From Candidatus Obscuribacter phosphatis (GTDB lineage: Bacteria; Cyanobacteriota; Vampirovibrionia; Obscuribacterales; Obscuribacteraceae), in the NCBI GenBank assembly GCA_001899315.1, contig MOYA01000002.1:21966-85965 (forward strand): 64,000 nt of DNA, given 5' to 3'. Shown here in pieces: positions 25,282-34,268 of this stretch. The position numbers and the translations under genes are program-made. Under the pieces are notes generated by a model. That model was not told where the DNA came from, did no database searches, and saw only the letters and a program-made list of their open reading frames with translations. Position 1 is the stretch's first letter. The number at the start of each line of letters is the position of its first letter.

Positions 25282-25833
25282 CTATTCATTGTCCGGAATT
25301 GGCGCACCGTAGGGCAAGGTGTTGCCGATGAACTGATGTCGCTCAGCTCGACCGCTGCGATAGTAACCGCTTGCCTTGTGTTTTCTTTCACCAGTCTTCG
25401 AATCTTTCAATTCGTTCTTTTCTTTTGGTTCCGCCGAGGCTTTTACCTCGGTAGTCTTTGAAATCTCTGGGTCGGCTTTGGCACTGTTTGTGTTCAAATT
25501 TGTCGAGCTGCCTTCTGATTTCTGCAGCTTCTCAGAATTGGACTTCCTTTCTTCAAGCTTTGCTTGCGGTCCAGAAGGACCGTTGTCAGGGATTGGGGCT
25601 CCGGGTGGAAGTACATTACCGACGAATTGATGACGTTCTGCTTGACCACTGGTGTAGAACTTTTCGTTGATAATCGATGGTTCGACCTGAAACAGGTTCA
25701 AATCACGCGCGCCTTCCAATCTTCCAATACCAGTGTTCTTTTTCGCTTCCTCGGAAAAAGCTTGGTTGGTGGAAACTGAAGTCAAAAGCGAGATAGCAAC
25801 CAATGCGCCAAACGCCAAACGAGATTTTTTCAT
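25282..25833 (-). CDS. secreted protein with duplicated ERHQF...GAPIPDN motif
   Basis: 183 residues from the ATG at 25833 (GGAGG 11 bases upstream). Residues 1-28 are a signal peptide. A 27-residue motif occurs twice, at 59-85 and 157-183, with 20 identical positions and the shared core AERHQF[VI]GN.LP.GAPIPDN. The linker between them is rich in Lys, Ser and Glu and probably disordered. The protein ends exactly at the second motif. I know no family for it. It sits back to back with a COG0523 GTPase operon and next to a Fur-family gene, so a role in zinc handling in the envelope is possible; this is inference from context only. Confidence 0.75.
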   Translation of the reverse strand: MKKSRLAFGALVAISLLTSVSTNQAFSEEAKKNTGIGRLEGARDLNLFQVEPSIINEKFYTSGQAERHQFVGNVLPPGAPIPDNGPSGPQAKLEERKSNSEKLQKSEGSSTNLNTNSAKADPEISKTTEVKASAEPKEKNELKDSKTGERKHKASGYYRSGRAERHQFIGNTLPYGAPIPDNE

Positions 25834-25923
25834 TGAATTTTTTTGCCTCCGGCAATATGTGACTAATTCTAGCCTAAGCGCCTTTTGTGGACTTTGCCAG
25901 AATAAGAATAATGACAACCGGAC

Positions 25924-25953
25924 TTGACACAAGTGGTAATGCGAACCTATTAT
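25924..25953 (+). promoter_or_regulatory. sigma-70-type promoter of COG0523 copy 2
   Basis: TTGACA (25924-25929) and TATTAT (25948-25953) are separated by 18 bases, a near-consensus housekeeping promoter. It points to the GTPase gene starting at 26099, leaving a leader of about 140 bases. Confidence 0.75.
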
Positions 25954-25955
25954 CA
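25934..25955. promoter_or_regulatory. candidate Zur operator overlapping the -10
   Basis: TGGTAAT (25934-25940) and ATTATCA (25949-25955) form an inverted repeat with one mismatch across the -10 box. The right half, CCTATTATCA, is identical to that of the box upstream of the third COG0523 gene. Binding here would block RNA polymerase. Confidence 0.45.
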
Positions 25956-26098
25956 GTAAAACGCAACGCGTGTCGTAGTCGCCCCAGATGGCGGCATTTC
26001 GATGTGCTCAAACATTAGATCGGTCTGCATCAGTTTGGAGATAGTCCTCCCGATTGCGGCTACGGTGCGCTTGCGTTGCATTTTGGGGAGATTTTCTC

Positions 26099-27370
26099 TT
26101 GAGCGTAAACGCCGATTTTAAAAAGCTGCCTGTGACGGTCCTTTCGGGTTTCCTAGGTGCCGGTAAAACTACTTTATTGAGTCATATCTTGAACAACCGG
26201 GATGGTTTGAAGGTCGCGGTGATTGTCAATGATATGAGCGAAGTGAATATAGATGCCAAACTGCTTCAGCGGGACGGCTCTCTTTTGAACCGAGCGGAAG
26301 AGCGTCTGGTTGAGATGACTAATGGTTGTATTTGCTGCACGCTTCGCGAAGACCTGCTGGTTGAGGTCTCAAAGTTGGCACTGGAGGGGCGTTTCGACTA
26401 CTTATTGATCGAGTCGACAGGCATTTCTGAACCTATGTCGGTGGCCGAGACCTTTGCTTTCACTGATGCTGAAGGTCGCTCTCTTGGCGACATCGCACGT
26501 CTGGATACTATGGTAACCGTTGTCGATGCGCTCAATTTCCTAGAGATGTACAGCGCCAGCGAGAGATTGAAAGAGAGAGGCATGGCTTTGTCTGATGTCG
26601 ACGAGCGCACAGTTTCAGACCTGCTTGTTGATCAAGTTGAGTGCGCCGACGTAATTGTTTTGAACAAGCTTGACTTGGTGGACAAGAGCGCTGTAGTTCG
26701 TTTGGCTCAAATAATCAAGCATTTGAATCCTTCGGCAAGAATTGTGCGAGCACGCTTTGGCGTTGTGAGCAGCGAGAAGATACTAGACACCGGCTTATAC
26801 CAGTTTGATCGAATGGCGGAAGCCCCTGGCTGGATGCAGGAGCTACGTTCTGGAGCCGGATTGGCGCAGAAAAAGAGTGAAAAGGAAGAATATGGCATAA
26901 AGAGCTTTGTCTATAGAGCGCGAGTGCCTTTTCATCCAGAAAGATTGAGGCAGCTATTGGCTGAAGAGTGGCAAGGAGTGCTTCGCTCTAAGGGATTTTT
27001 GTGGATTGCAAGTCGAATGGACTATTCAATTGAGTGGTCACAGGCTGGCGGTTCTTGCCGAATAGAGCCGGGTGGCATGTTCTGGGCTGCAATGCCGAAA
27101 GAGCTTTGGCCTGTTGATTCTTTGCTGCGCAGAGACATAGACGAGAATTGGACCGAGCCTTTTGGCGACCGGAGACAAGAGCTAGTCTTGATAGGAATCG
27201 ACATGGATGAAAGTGATTTGCGCAAACGCTTTGATTCTTGCCTTCTCGATGAAGTAGAAATGAACGCTGGGCGGACTGCTTGGTCCGGGCTGTCGGATCC
27301 CTTTCCGAATTGGAACATAAGATTGTTGCACGAGCATGCCAACGAACTTTTAGCCGCTGCTGCCAAATAG
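26099..27370 (+). CDS. COG0523 metal-chaperone GTPase (ZigA/YciC-like), copy 2
   Basis: 423 residues from a TTG at 26099, chosen because GGGGAG lies 8 bases upstream; the longer TTG at 26054 has none. Walker A is GFLGAGKT, the metal site is NGCICCTL, the guanine-specificity motif is VLNKLDLV (NKLD), and the CobW_C domain includes [23 protein letters not shown]. It is a close paralogue of copy 1. It is followed by a cysteine-free S18 gene 30 bases later, a pairing known from zinc-starvation regulons. It lies downstream of a strong promoter with an operator-like repeat. Confidence 0.92.
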   Translation: MSVNADFKKLPVTVLSGFLGAGKTTLLSHILNNRDGLKVAVIVNDMSEVNIDAKLLQRDGSLLNRAEERLVEMTNGCICCTLREDLLVEVSKLALEGRFDYLLIESTGISEPMSVAETFAFTDAEGRSLGDIARLDTMVTVVDALNFLEMYSASERLKERGMALSDVDERTVSDLLVDQVECADVIVLNKLDLVDKSAVVRLAQIIKHLNPSARIVRARFGVVSSEKILDTGLYQFDRMAEAPGWMQELRSGAGLAQKKSEKEEYGIKSFVYRARVPFHPERLRQLLAEEWQGVLRSKGFLWIASRMDYSIEWSQAGGSCRIEPGGMFWAAMPKELWPVDSLLRRDIDENWTEPFGDRRQELVLIGIDMDESDLRKRFDSCLLDEVEMNAGRTAWSGLSDPFPNWNIRLLHEHANELLAAAAK

Positions 27371-27400
27371 ACGGTAGTGCCAAGAAAATAGGAGAAGAAT

Positions 27401-27652
27401 GTGAATAAGAAATCGGGACGCGATAGTGGTTTAGCCATGCCCAAGAGACGCAAGTCAGATCCCCTGGTTGCCGCTAAGATTGAATTTGTTGACTATAAAG
27501 ATGTGAATTTGTTGCGCAAGTTTCTTAGCGAGAGCGGCAAGATTCTGCCGGCTCGCATTACCGGCACCAGTCGAACTAATCAGCGGATGATTACCAAAGC
27601 CATCAAAAGAGCAAGAGCCATCGGTCTTTTGCCCTTCAGCGGCAATAGCTAG
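27401..27652 (+). CDS. rpsR: ribosomal protein S18, cysteine-free form
   Basis: 83 residues from a GTG at 27401, with GGAG 6 bases upstream. [50 protein letters not shown] is the S18 core. The protein has no cysteine, so it is the zinc-independent type. Known biology: Zur-controlled C-minus S18 copies replace zinc-binding versions and free zinc during starvation. If this is the only S18 gene in the genome, that reading weakens. It lies in one transcription unit with the upstream GTPase and downstream TPR gene. Confidence 0.93.
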   Translation: MNKKSGRDSGLAMPKRRKSDPLVAAKIEFVDYKDVNLLRKFLSESGKILPARITGTSRTNQRMITKAIKRARAIGLLPFSGNS

Positions 27653-27654
27653 TC

Positions 27655-28605
27655 ATGATTGACGACATTGATGCACGGCAAGTGGAACAATCAGAATATC
27701 ACCGTGTCAAAGGCCAGGATTTCATAGAACCTGGACGCGCTGCCGAAAAATGTTTGCAAGAAGCATTGAAACACTGTCAGCTTGCTGAGTCTTATATACG
27801 AGACCTAAAGTATGACAAAGCTCTGCTTCATCTAAGAATAGCCATAGAGCTTAATCCAGTTCTGCATGATTGCTATTATAACTTGGGTCGCGTTCATTTC
27901 CTTCAGAACAACTTTGAAGAAGCTCTGGACAGCTTTTCAGAAAAAATCAAATACGCGCCTGCATGTGCTGAAGCCTTCTATTTCAGAGGTCTTGCCTATG
28001 CCGAACTCAATATAGTGGCACCGGCTGTGGATGATCTTACTCTTGCCCTAGAGCTTGATGATCAATTGGCTGGTGCTTACTTCGCGAGAGCACAACTTTT
28101 GGCAGCAGAGCAATTTTTTGAAGAAGCTATATCAGATTATGATAAGGCGATAGACTTAGACCCGCGTCAGGCGGATGCCTACTATGGGAGGGGCTTGGTT
28201 TTTGAGGTTTTGGAAGAGCCCGACAAGGCTCTATCAGACTTCGAGAAGGCCTGTGACATAGCGCCTGATTTCGCAGATGCTTTCTACAGTCGCGCGGTAA
28301 TCTTGGCTTCTCTAGATAGGTTTGAAGAAGCGCTTATGGATTTCGACAAGGCTACTGAATTGGATTCGGAGCACGCTGAAGCATATCTGGGCAAGGCCGA
28401 GTGTCTAACTCACCTTGGTTTTGGAGCCCAGGCAATCGAAGCGGTTACAGATGCTATCTGTCTGGACCTATCGGCTGAGCCATATCTTCTGAGAGCCGCT
28501 CTTCATTGGCGGTTTGGTGATCAGGCGGCTAGTTTTCGGGATTTCAGCGCCTATGTTTCAAGACTTAATGCCGAATACGGAAAGGATAGTGAGCAAGCTG
28601 CCTGA
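27655..28605 (+). CDS. cytoplasmic TPR protein
   Basis: 316 residues, starting two bases after the S18 stop codon, so translation is probably coupled. At least seven TPRs run from about residue 38 to 300 (AYYGRGLVFEVLEEPDKALSDFEKACDIAPDFADAFYSRAVILASLDRFEEALMDF pattern). No signal peptide is seen. The 3' end overlaps the next gene by 38 bases. Being locked into a GTPase-S18 operon suggests a role in the same stress response, but the sequence itself shows only a protein-binding solenoid. Confidence 0.85.
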   Translation: MIDDIDARQVEQSEYHRVKGQDFIEPGRAAEKCLQEALKHCQLAESYIRDLKYDKALLHLRIAIELNPVLHDCYYNLGRVHFLQNNFEEALDSFSEKIKYAPACAEAFYFRGLAYAELNIVAPAVDDLTLALELDDQLAGAYFARAQLLAAEQFFEEAISDYDKAIDLDPRQADAYYGRGLVFEVLEEPDKALSDFEKACDIAPDFADAFYSRAVILASLDRFEEALMDFDKATELDSEHAEAYLGKAECLTHLGFGAQAIEAVTDAICLDLSAEPYLLRAALHWRFGDQAASFRDFSAYVSRLNAEYGKDSEQAA

Positions 28606-29239
28606 GGCTTCAAAAGCAAACTTTCAAACTGAGTTTGCTCGCATACTTGAGCAAGAGATTGAACTGAAGGAGGCTACCTTAGGGGTCCTTCATCAAGAAT
28701 TGTGGCTATTTGGACAAGATGTAAAAGCTGAGCCGAATAGGTTGCTCTCTCTTGGTTACAGCCAGGTTAGGGTTGCCGATAAGGCAAAATGTACTTGCTA
28801 TTTCAAGGATTTTGGGTTGAAAAGGCTATATGTGTGGGGCTTCGGCGTTCTACTTATTGACTTGGCTGACGGCGCTGTAAATTCAGGCGCGCAGTTTCAG
28901 GGGGTGTATATAAACCGATATCGGTTTATTCCTGAGGTCGTAAACTTAAATTTCGCCTTTAGAACCGGGGTACCCCATTGTCCCGAGGACCTCGGGGCGT
29001 CCCTGCCTGTCACAGCGGGAGATTGGGGGTTCGCTTTTAGGCGGGTTGCCGCGGTATTCAAGATTCTGAGAGAGCACGAAGTATGCGCAGTAAGAGAGCT
29101 GGGTCTATCGGCCCGCCAGGCAATGCTCGAGAAATTTCCGCAGAAGTATTGCACTTGTCTTGAATCTTTAGTTCGAATGAAGAAGATTTCCAGTCGTTTC
29201 AAGAAACTTTCTCGTGCACTACGGGTCGTGAGCCATTGA
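28568..29239 (+). CDS. protein of unknown function carrying a palindrome insertion
   Basis: 223 residues from the ATG at 28568; a GTG at 28589 has AAGG just upstream and could be used instead. The N-terminal 70 residues are helical. A central block (YSQVRVADKAKCTCYFKDFGLKRLYVWGFGVLLIDLADGAV) is alpha/beta. The C-terminus is helical, with Cys residues and a very basic tail (RMKKISSRFKKLSRALRV). The 20-base palindrome at 28910-28929 codes for the YINRYRF stretch. No family is recognised. It is the last gene of the GTPase-S18-TPR unit. Confidence 0.6.
   Translation: MPNTERIVSKLPEASKANFQTEFARILEQEIELKEATLGVLHQELWLFGQDVKAEPNRLLSLGYSQVRVADKAKCTCYFKDFGLKRLYVWGFGVLLIDLADGAVNSGAQFQGVYINRYRFIPEVVNLNFAFRTGVPHCPEDLGASLPVTAGDWGFAFRRVAAVFKILREHEVCAVRELGLSARQAMLEKFPQKYCTCLESLVRMKKISSRFKKLSRALRVVSH
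28910..28929. repeat. CCGATATCGG palindrome, copy 2 (inside a gene)
   Basis: ATAAACCGATATCGGTTTAT is a perfect 20-base palindrome within the coding region of the gene at 28568-29239, read as ..AAC CGA TAT CGG TTT... Confidence 0.92.
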
Positions 29240-29309
29240 TTTTTTAGCTGCTGGTGCTATATTCGGTCTCTCTTGATTTCAATCTTATCTTATCGGCCCA
29301 GGCGACCAA

Positions 29310-30059
29310 ATGGCAGTCTTAAGCTTCTTGAATAGCACTTCAAAAAGAAAGATGCTTGTGTTTCTCTGGTCCCTTTCGCCTTGGCTCTTCCTCGCCATTG
29401 GCTTGCACTATTTTAGAGATATCGGTGTGTCCTTTCTGCTCTATCATGGGTTTTGCCTCTTGCCTGCCGTCTTATTGAATCGACATCATTGGCGGGAACA
29501 TCTCAAACTGCCGTCGCGCTCAGATTTGATTGTTCTGCTCTTGAGCAGCATTGGTTTTTCGCTCTTTACGTGGATAACCTATGGACTTTTGAGTGATTTT
29601 CTTGTCGATAGAGAGCTAGCATTAAAGAGCTTGATTGACAGAGGATTCAAGTTGAGTTGGTTCATTCCTTTGAGCCTTTATTTCCTTACTGTGAATCCAG
29701 TTCTAGAGGAGTTATTCTGGCGGGGTGTAGTTCTAAACGAGCTTTGCGACGAGCGAGAGCCTGTGCTGAGTCCAGCCGGAATTTGGACAAACGTCGCTTT
29801 TGCCATTTGGCACTTCTTGGTGGTGCGACTATTTGTCGCTCAGACGTTTGTGCCTTTGGCCATTGTTTGTGTTCTGAGCGTCGGATTCTTACTTTCGTGG
29901 CTATATAGAAAGAAAGACTCACTCATTTTGCCAGCTCTCTATCATTCTGTGGTTTTCGACTTAGCCGTGATAATCATTCTGACTATGGTTCTATTTGGAC
30001 CCATCCGGCTTTCTGAGCATTCGAAGCTCGCGCCACTGTTTGCCAGAATTCAGGGATGA
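29310..30059 (+). CDS. CPBP-family intramembrane metalloprotease
   Basis: 249 residues with about seven membrane helices. The CPBP (CAAX protease/bacteriocin-processing, Abi) motifs are present: EELFWRGVVLNEL (EExxxR), NVAFAIWHFLV (His) and LPALYHSVVFD (His). Family members cleave substrates within the membrane; roles include bacteriocin immunity and prenyl-protein processing. The ATG at 29310 has AGGCG upstream. No substrate candidate is adjacent. The gene is 70 bases downstream of the previous unit. Confidence 0.88.
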   Translation: MAVLSFLNSTSKRKMLVFLWSLSPWLFLAIGLHYFRDIGVSFLLYHGFCLLPAVLLNRHHWREHLKLPSRSDLIVLLLSSIGFSLFTWITYGLLSDFLVDRELALKSLIDRGFKLSWFIPLSLYFLTVNPVLEELFWRGVVLNELCDEREPVLSPAGIWTNVAFAIWHFLVVRLFVAQTFVPLAIVCVLSVGFLLSWLYRKKDSLILPALYHSVVFDLAVIIILTMVLFGPIRLSEHSKLAPLFARIQG

Positions 30060-30268
30060 AACTTAAATCCGAGATTCATGATTTTAGATGTTAAGATCTC
30101 GATGGTCAGGCATCTTACTGGCTTTTCGCGGTTCCAACTGGGGCTTATCCAGACCAATTTCATTGCTGTGAGTGTAAGTTGTCTCAAGCTGTAACAAAGG
30201 AGTCTAGATTGCTAAGCGAGAAGAGCTTTGGTTTACCCTTTCCCAAAGGTAATAGGAAACATGTCTCA

Positions 30269-31417
30269 ATGGCAGTTAAATCATGGCTATTCTCGGTAAG
30301 GTCTACGCTATTGAGATTTTCAAGCCTCCACCTCGCTCACGCATTTAGGCTAATTGGATTTTTCGTTCTGGTGATGCACTCTAGCTTTTTATTTGCGAAC
30401 GCTAGTGAGCCCAACGATGGAGCAGTGGTTGATTCAAAAGCTGATTTGAAAAACCAGAACTTGAACAGTGGCAATTCCAATTCGGTAGAACCGGCTAGCT
30501 CTATTGCGGCGGAAACTTTGAGTAGTGGTATAGAACTCTACAATCGAGGCGACTACAGAGAGGCAAAACGGATTCTTGAGAATGTTGCCAGAAAGTCTCC
30601 TTATGATGCTTCTACGCGTTATTACTTGGGGCTTGTATATCAAGCGCTCAAGCAGAACGTTATGGCAAGAGCGCAGTTCGCTTGGGTGGCATCATCCGCT
30701 CGGGATGCCAATCTAAGAAGATCCGCTGCTAGGGCCCTCGGTACTTTTATCAATCCGAAACGGGCTGGTGAAGCCGAGCTTCTTAGATCAGGTGCAGATA
30801 ACGACTATCGAACTCTTCTTGCCGCTGCGCGAGCAGAAGTAGCTGCTCAAAGAAACAGTGAGAAAAATTTGGAATCAGTCATTAATGACGATCCTGCTGT
30901 GGGGAAGTCGATGCGAGTGGGAGACCAATCCACTTCTCCAGATTCTGGTGACGGTGCGTCTCTACCTTCTAAAGCCGGCAATGGACTAGATAGCGGTTTG
31001 GTTGAAGGAAAAGAACTTGGTTTGGGGCGCTCAAAGGAGGCTTTGTCTCAGCGGAAAGTTGTCAGTTCCGCGTCGTCTCTTGGCAATGCTCCTTCATCGA
31101 AGAGTGTGGACAGTTCCCGGAAAGTTTATTTTAGAGTGCTTTACTTCTATTCGCCGGATAATACTACCTGTGAGGCTTTTGAGCCGATTTATTGCAGCCT
31201 GAGTGCAAAGTTTCCATCGCTCGATTATCGCAAGGTTTTGTTTCAAGACAAAGCTAGTGCGGAGGAGCGAGCTCTGGCAGAGCGTTACAAGGTTAGTCAC
31301 GTTCCCCGGCTGGTTTACACCGATGCCCAAGGAGAGGAGTTATTCAATGAAGACATTAGTCTCTTTAGAGAGCGCTTGAAAGATTTGAGCGGGACGGCTA
31401 AATATGGTACTAAATGA
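30269..31417 (+). CDS. secreted TPR and thioredoxin-like protein
   Basis: 382 residues from the ATG at 30269 (AGGA upstream); a TTG at 30179 would add a non-signal-like stretch. A signal peptide covers about residues 1-45. Two TPR units follow (SSGIELYNRGDYREAKRILENVARKSPYDASTRYYLGLVYQALKQNVMARAQF), then a Ser-rich low-complexity linker. A thioredoxin-like domain ends the protein (VYFRVLYFYSPDNTTCEAFEPIYCSLSAKF, VSHVPRLVYTDAQGEEL, with the cis-Pro in HVPRLVY). The usual CxxC is replaced by a lone TTCEAF, so classical oxidoreductase activity is doubtful. The stop overlaps the next gene. Confidence 0.75.
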   Translation: MAVKSWLFSVRSTLLRFSSLHLAHAFRLIGFFVLVMHSSFLFANASEPNDGAVVDSKADLKNQNLNSGNSNSVEPASSIAAETLSSGIELYNRGDYREAKRILENVARKSPYDASTRYYLGLVYQALKQNVMARAQFAWVASSARDANLRRSAARALGTFINPKRAGEAELLRSGADNDYRTLLAAARAEVAAQRNSEKNLESVINDDPAVGKSMRVGDQSTSPDSGDGASLPSKAGNGLDSGLVEGKELGLGRSKEALSQRKVVSSASSLGNAPSSKSVDSSRKVYFRVLYFYSPDNTTCEAFEPIYCSLSAKFPSLDYRKVLFQDKASAEERALAERYKVSHVPRLVYTDAQGEELFNEDISLFRERLKDLSGTAKYGTK

Positions 31418-32138
31418 GCAACTGAGCGCACAGATCACTTTGACCGGAATGACTATGGATCTGATCGGCGGCTTGTACCTCGCATACGATCTTTTGGGGG
31501 GTGATAAAGGTCCGCTTAGCACTTTGACCAGATGTGTCACCTATACGCTGATACTTGTGCTGTCAATTAGCACCACGATGGGACTCAAGTTCGGGCTCCT
31601 AGCGGGAGCCGGATTGGGAATTGCATTAGGGTTGCATCTGGAGCGAATCGGACGCGGGCAAAATGAGACAAAGAGATTTCTATTTTCACTCGCTCTGATT
31701 CGTTCAACTGGTCTTTTCCTTGCAGCCTGGTATGAGAAACTTTCTTTCGTGGCATTCGGATTAGTTCCGGTAGTTTTTGCGGCAGCTTTTTTATTGCCAC
31801 GGCTAAAGTTGACTCCTGCATTCTTCTACGAAGTTGGCAAGAAACCTTCGTTTAGCTATCGGAAACTTTGCCTATCTTTGGTTTTGGGTGGACTTGCTGC
31901 TAGCGTTGGATTTATTGCTGCTTTCCTGCAACATGACCTAGGTCACATGGGCGAGCGTGTGCTGCGTCTTAGTTTGACGATAGCGATGGCAACCGGTTTG
32001 ACAAGCTCGCTAATACCTTTGATTGAGTGGTACGCTGATAACTTGCCGGGACGCACTATGGGTTACATTGGGGCTACTTTATTCGTTTTGGGATTCATGA
32101 TGCAGTCCGTTCCATCTCTTGTAATCCTCGTAAAGTGA
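31404..32138 (+). CDS. polytopic membrane protein of unknown function
   Basis: 244 residues with about six or seven hydrophobic segments, for example TLILVLSISTTMGLKFGLLAGAGLGIAL and GYIGATLFVLGFMMQSVPSLVILV. The start ATG at 31404 lies 14 bases inside the upstream thioredoxin-like gene, so the two are translationally coupled. The Gly-rich second helix pair recalls small-molecule transporters, but no family motif is seen. It is convergent with the hydrolase at 32300, separated by palindrome copy 3. Confidence 0.65.
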   Translation: MVLNEQLSAQITLTGMTMDLIGGLYLAYDLLGGDKGPLSTLTRCVTYTLILVLSISTTMGLKFGLLAGAGLGIALGLHLERIGRGQNETKRFLFSLALIRSTGLFLAAWYEKLSFVAFGLVPVVFAAAFLLPRLKLTPAFFYEVGKKPSFSYRKLCLSLVLGGLAASVGFIAAFLQHDLGHMGERVLRLSLTIAMATGLTSSLIPLIEWYADNLPGRTMGYIGATLFVLGFMMQSVPSLVILVK

Positions 32139-32210
32139 GCGTGCTAGAGCTTTTCTTCATAGGCGGCGCTAAGCAAGATTGTTCAGCAAAAAGAGTGTGG
32201 AAGTCTCCGC

Positions 32211-32243
32211 AAAAAAAATACCGATATCGGTTTATTTTTTTTT
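32211..32243. repeat. CCGATATCGG palindrome, copy 3, between convergent genes
   Basis: ACCGATATCGGT at 32220-32231 lies between a run of eight A (32211-32218) and a T-rich stretch. The arms pair imperfectly with the core to form an A-stem-T hairpin able to terminate transcription from both convergent neighbours. Confidence 0.88.
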
Positions 32244-32299
32244 GATTCTTTGCTTTAGCTTTCGAGCTGATAGTAATTGCTATAGGGTTGCCTCTGAGC

Positions 32300-33019
32300 T
32301 TATGTTTCTATTTTATGTAGGAATTTGGCGATTAACTCAGTCAAGGTCTCGAAAGATATTCCTGAAAGAGAATGGTCGGAATACCGAAATATCTCTTCAG
32401 TAGGCTGACAGCCAATTGCCTTCAGGCGATTGCGCAGTTCCTTCGCCTTTGAGATTGGTACAACTGAGTCTCTTGCCCCGTGAATAATCAGAACTGGAGG
32501 CATTTTCTTTATTTGCTTAATCGGACGAACCAAAGAGCCAGACAAACTAACAACCGAGATAATCTTATTATCTCGACTGCCAATATCAAGCGCCAGTTGT
32601 GCTCCTAGGCTATGTCCTAGCAGACTGATTCGCTTGGGGTCAACTCGAGGATCCTCGGATAATCGAGCAAGTGAGCGTTGAATCGCTGCGGACCAAATCC
32701 CAAAACTCTTTCCCATATCGCTTTGGCTTGCGGAAGATTGCCTGGTAATGTCCATGTAGTGCAACACTGCACAGATTCTTCCACCTTGGGAGAGAGACTT
32801 TGCTAGTTCCCTAAAGAAACCACCCTCTTTGTCCAGCCCGCCAGAACCGTGCAGAATAACTAAGCATGGTAGCTTCTTTGATGGCTGCTTGGAGCTGGTT
32901 TCTATTGTTGGTTCGAAGAATTCAACTCTAGGCTGAGCTCTTTCCGCAGTAACGGCTAACGGTTGCATCGCAATAGAGATCATAGAGAACAGAACTATGA
33001 TTGCCTTAAGGGGTTTCAT
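32300..33019 (-). CDS. secreted dienelactone-hydrolase-like alpha/beta hydrolase
   Basis: 239 residues with a signal peptide (1-26). The hydrolase core is clear: LVILHGSGGLDKEGGFF (oxyanion region), the nucleophile elbow GHSLGA, the acid in IIHGARDSVV and the His in YSDHSLSG. It belongs to the DLH/prolyl-oligopeptidase-like serine hydrolases; the substrate is unknown. It acts outside the cytoplasm. It lies 25 bases downstream of the transposase-derived gene on the same strand. Confidence 0.82.
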   Translation of the reverse strand: MKPLKAIIVLFSMISIAMQPLAVTAERAQPRVEFFEPTIETSSKQPSKKLPCLVILHGSGGLDKEGGFFRELAKSLSQGGRICAVLHYMDITRQSSASQSDMGKSFGIWSAAIQRSLARLSEDPRVDPKRISLLGHSLGAQLALDIGSRDNKIISVVSLSGSLVRPIKQIKKMPPVLIIHGARDSVVPISKAKELRNRLKAIGCQPTEEIFRYSDHSLSGISFETLTELIAKFLHKIET

Positions 33020-33044
33020 TTAGATTAGCCATTGAACTATTGGT

Positions 33045-34268
33045 CTATTTGCAGTATACCGTTTTTGTTTTTGCCAGAGTCAAGGTTTGTCCAGAGCAAT
33101 ACCTCTTGAGGTATCTTGATCCGATATAGCCATTGGCTACGCAATATGAGAGCATTCTGGCGGAAGATGTCGCTGTAACTATTTCTGCTGAAGCGGATAA
33201 ATAGAGAGACATGTACTTTCTACTGAGTCCGACGAGTCGACGTTTAGCGATTATTCTGAATACAATTGCGGTGTCGACGGATTCAATCGAAGCCGCATTT
33301 TCTTTCTTTGCCTCTATTATTAGATTTGCTGGGAAGACTTCGATTGCTAGCGAGCCTTGCTCTGGTCTGGCTGGAGCTAAGGATATTTTTCCACCAGCTT
33401 TGCAGATAATGGTGCCATCAAATTCTAGTTCAGTGAGGACTGACAGCACATCTCTACTGCTGTGCCCAAGCTCCTCAATCAAATCGTCTACGGTTCTGTC
33501 AGCGCTTCGCAGTATGCTTAGAATACCTCTTTGCAGTTCGCCTTCCGCGAGTGATTCCTTTTGTCCGCTATTTTTGGAGTTCTTCTCCTTCTCCTTCTTC
33601 TTCTTGTCTTTATGTCGGCCTGGTGCAGCCTTCGCTTTACTTTGTTGAGTTCTGGTCTGACTCCATTTTGTGGAGTCTCTTTCATTGTCATCTTTTTTGT
33701 AAGCATCGCTCTCGGCTTCATCTGCAGCAAGTTCTTCATTTGGCTTAGTGTTTGCTGCCGTCAATAAAGATCTTTTGTCGAAGAAATTGCGAAATTTAAA
33801 AGTTGGAAAGGTATCTTTTGATAGCTCAACCTGCGCGCGTTCGGTCACAACTAGTGCCGTTTTCAGAATGTGGAGTGATGCTGATTGTGACAAGCATAGC
33901 GCCTTAGATAGCCAGTTTGAGCTGACGTAGAAACTTTGGTCTATTGTCCATATCGCAAATAGCCATGCTCGAATGCGACGAACTCCGTGGAAGTAGGTAC
34001 CGGCAGTTAGCTGATGTTTCTTCTTGCATTGCAAACAGACAAAGGTTCGAAAAGTCTTGGAAATCTCGATTTCTGAGCCATAGCAGCGTCTACAGTCTAA
34101 TAGTCCAGCTTCTTTCAGTTCTGATATCACAGCTATCCAGCAAGCGCTATCGTCTGGGAACTCCTTGTTGAAGTTGTTGAGAAGTTCTTGTCTTCTTATT
34201 CTGTAGGTATCCAGGTCGACAATGGCATGAATCCTAGCTTTCGCTTCTTCATTGGCATCTCTTTTCAT
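33045..34268 (-). CDS. probable domesticated IS1595-type transposase fused to a winged helix
   Basis: 407 residues from the ATG at 34268 (GAGG 9 bases upstream). The N-terminal zinc ribbon has Cys59/62 and Cys78/81, followed by QLTAGTYFHGVRRIRAWLFAIW and a helix-turn-helix stretch (WLSKALCLSQSASLHILKTAL), which matches the ribbon and helical region of IS1595-family transposases. The catalytic DDE domain expected next is missing. Instead there is a Lys/Glu-rich linker (about 190-245) and a winged helix (VDDLIEELGHSSRDVLSVLTELEFDGTIICKAGGKISL). A short C-terminal segment (GLSRKYMSLYLS) recalls the transposase tail. It is probably a DNA-binding protein without transposase activity (inference). 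Confidence 0.65.
   Translation of the reverse strand: MKRDANEEAKARIHAIVDLDTYRIRRQELLNNFNKEFPDDSACWIAVISELKEAGLLDCRRCYGSEIEISKTFRTFVCLQCKKKHQLTAGTYFHGVRRIRAWLFAIWTIDQSFYVSSNWLSKALCLSQSASLHILKTALVVTERAQVELSKDTFPTFKFRNFFDKRSLLTAANTKPNEELAADEAESDAYKKDDNERDSTKWSQTRTQQSKAKAAPGRHKDKKKKEKEKNSKNSGQKESLAEGELQRGILSILRSADRTVDDLIEELGHSSRDVLSVLTELEFDGTIICKAGGKISLAPARPEQGSLAIEVFPANLIIEAKKENAASIESVDTAIVFRIIAKRRLVGLSRKYMSLYLSASAEIVTATSSARMLSYCVANGYIGSRYLKRYCSGQTLTLAKTKTVYCK

Noticed and set aside
25208-25391. Longer Fur-family protein starting at 25391
   Set aside because: The extension runs through a strong terminator and the stop of the neighbouring gene; the Fur fold begins at the ATG at 25208.
33045-34268. 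Active insertion sequence
   Set aside because: There is no DDE domain, no terminal inverted repeats and no target duplication visible.
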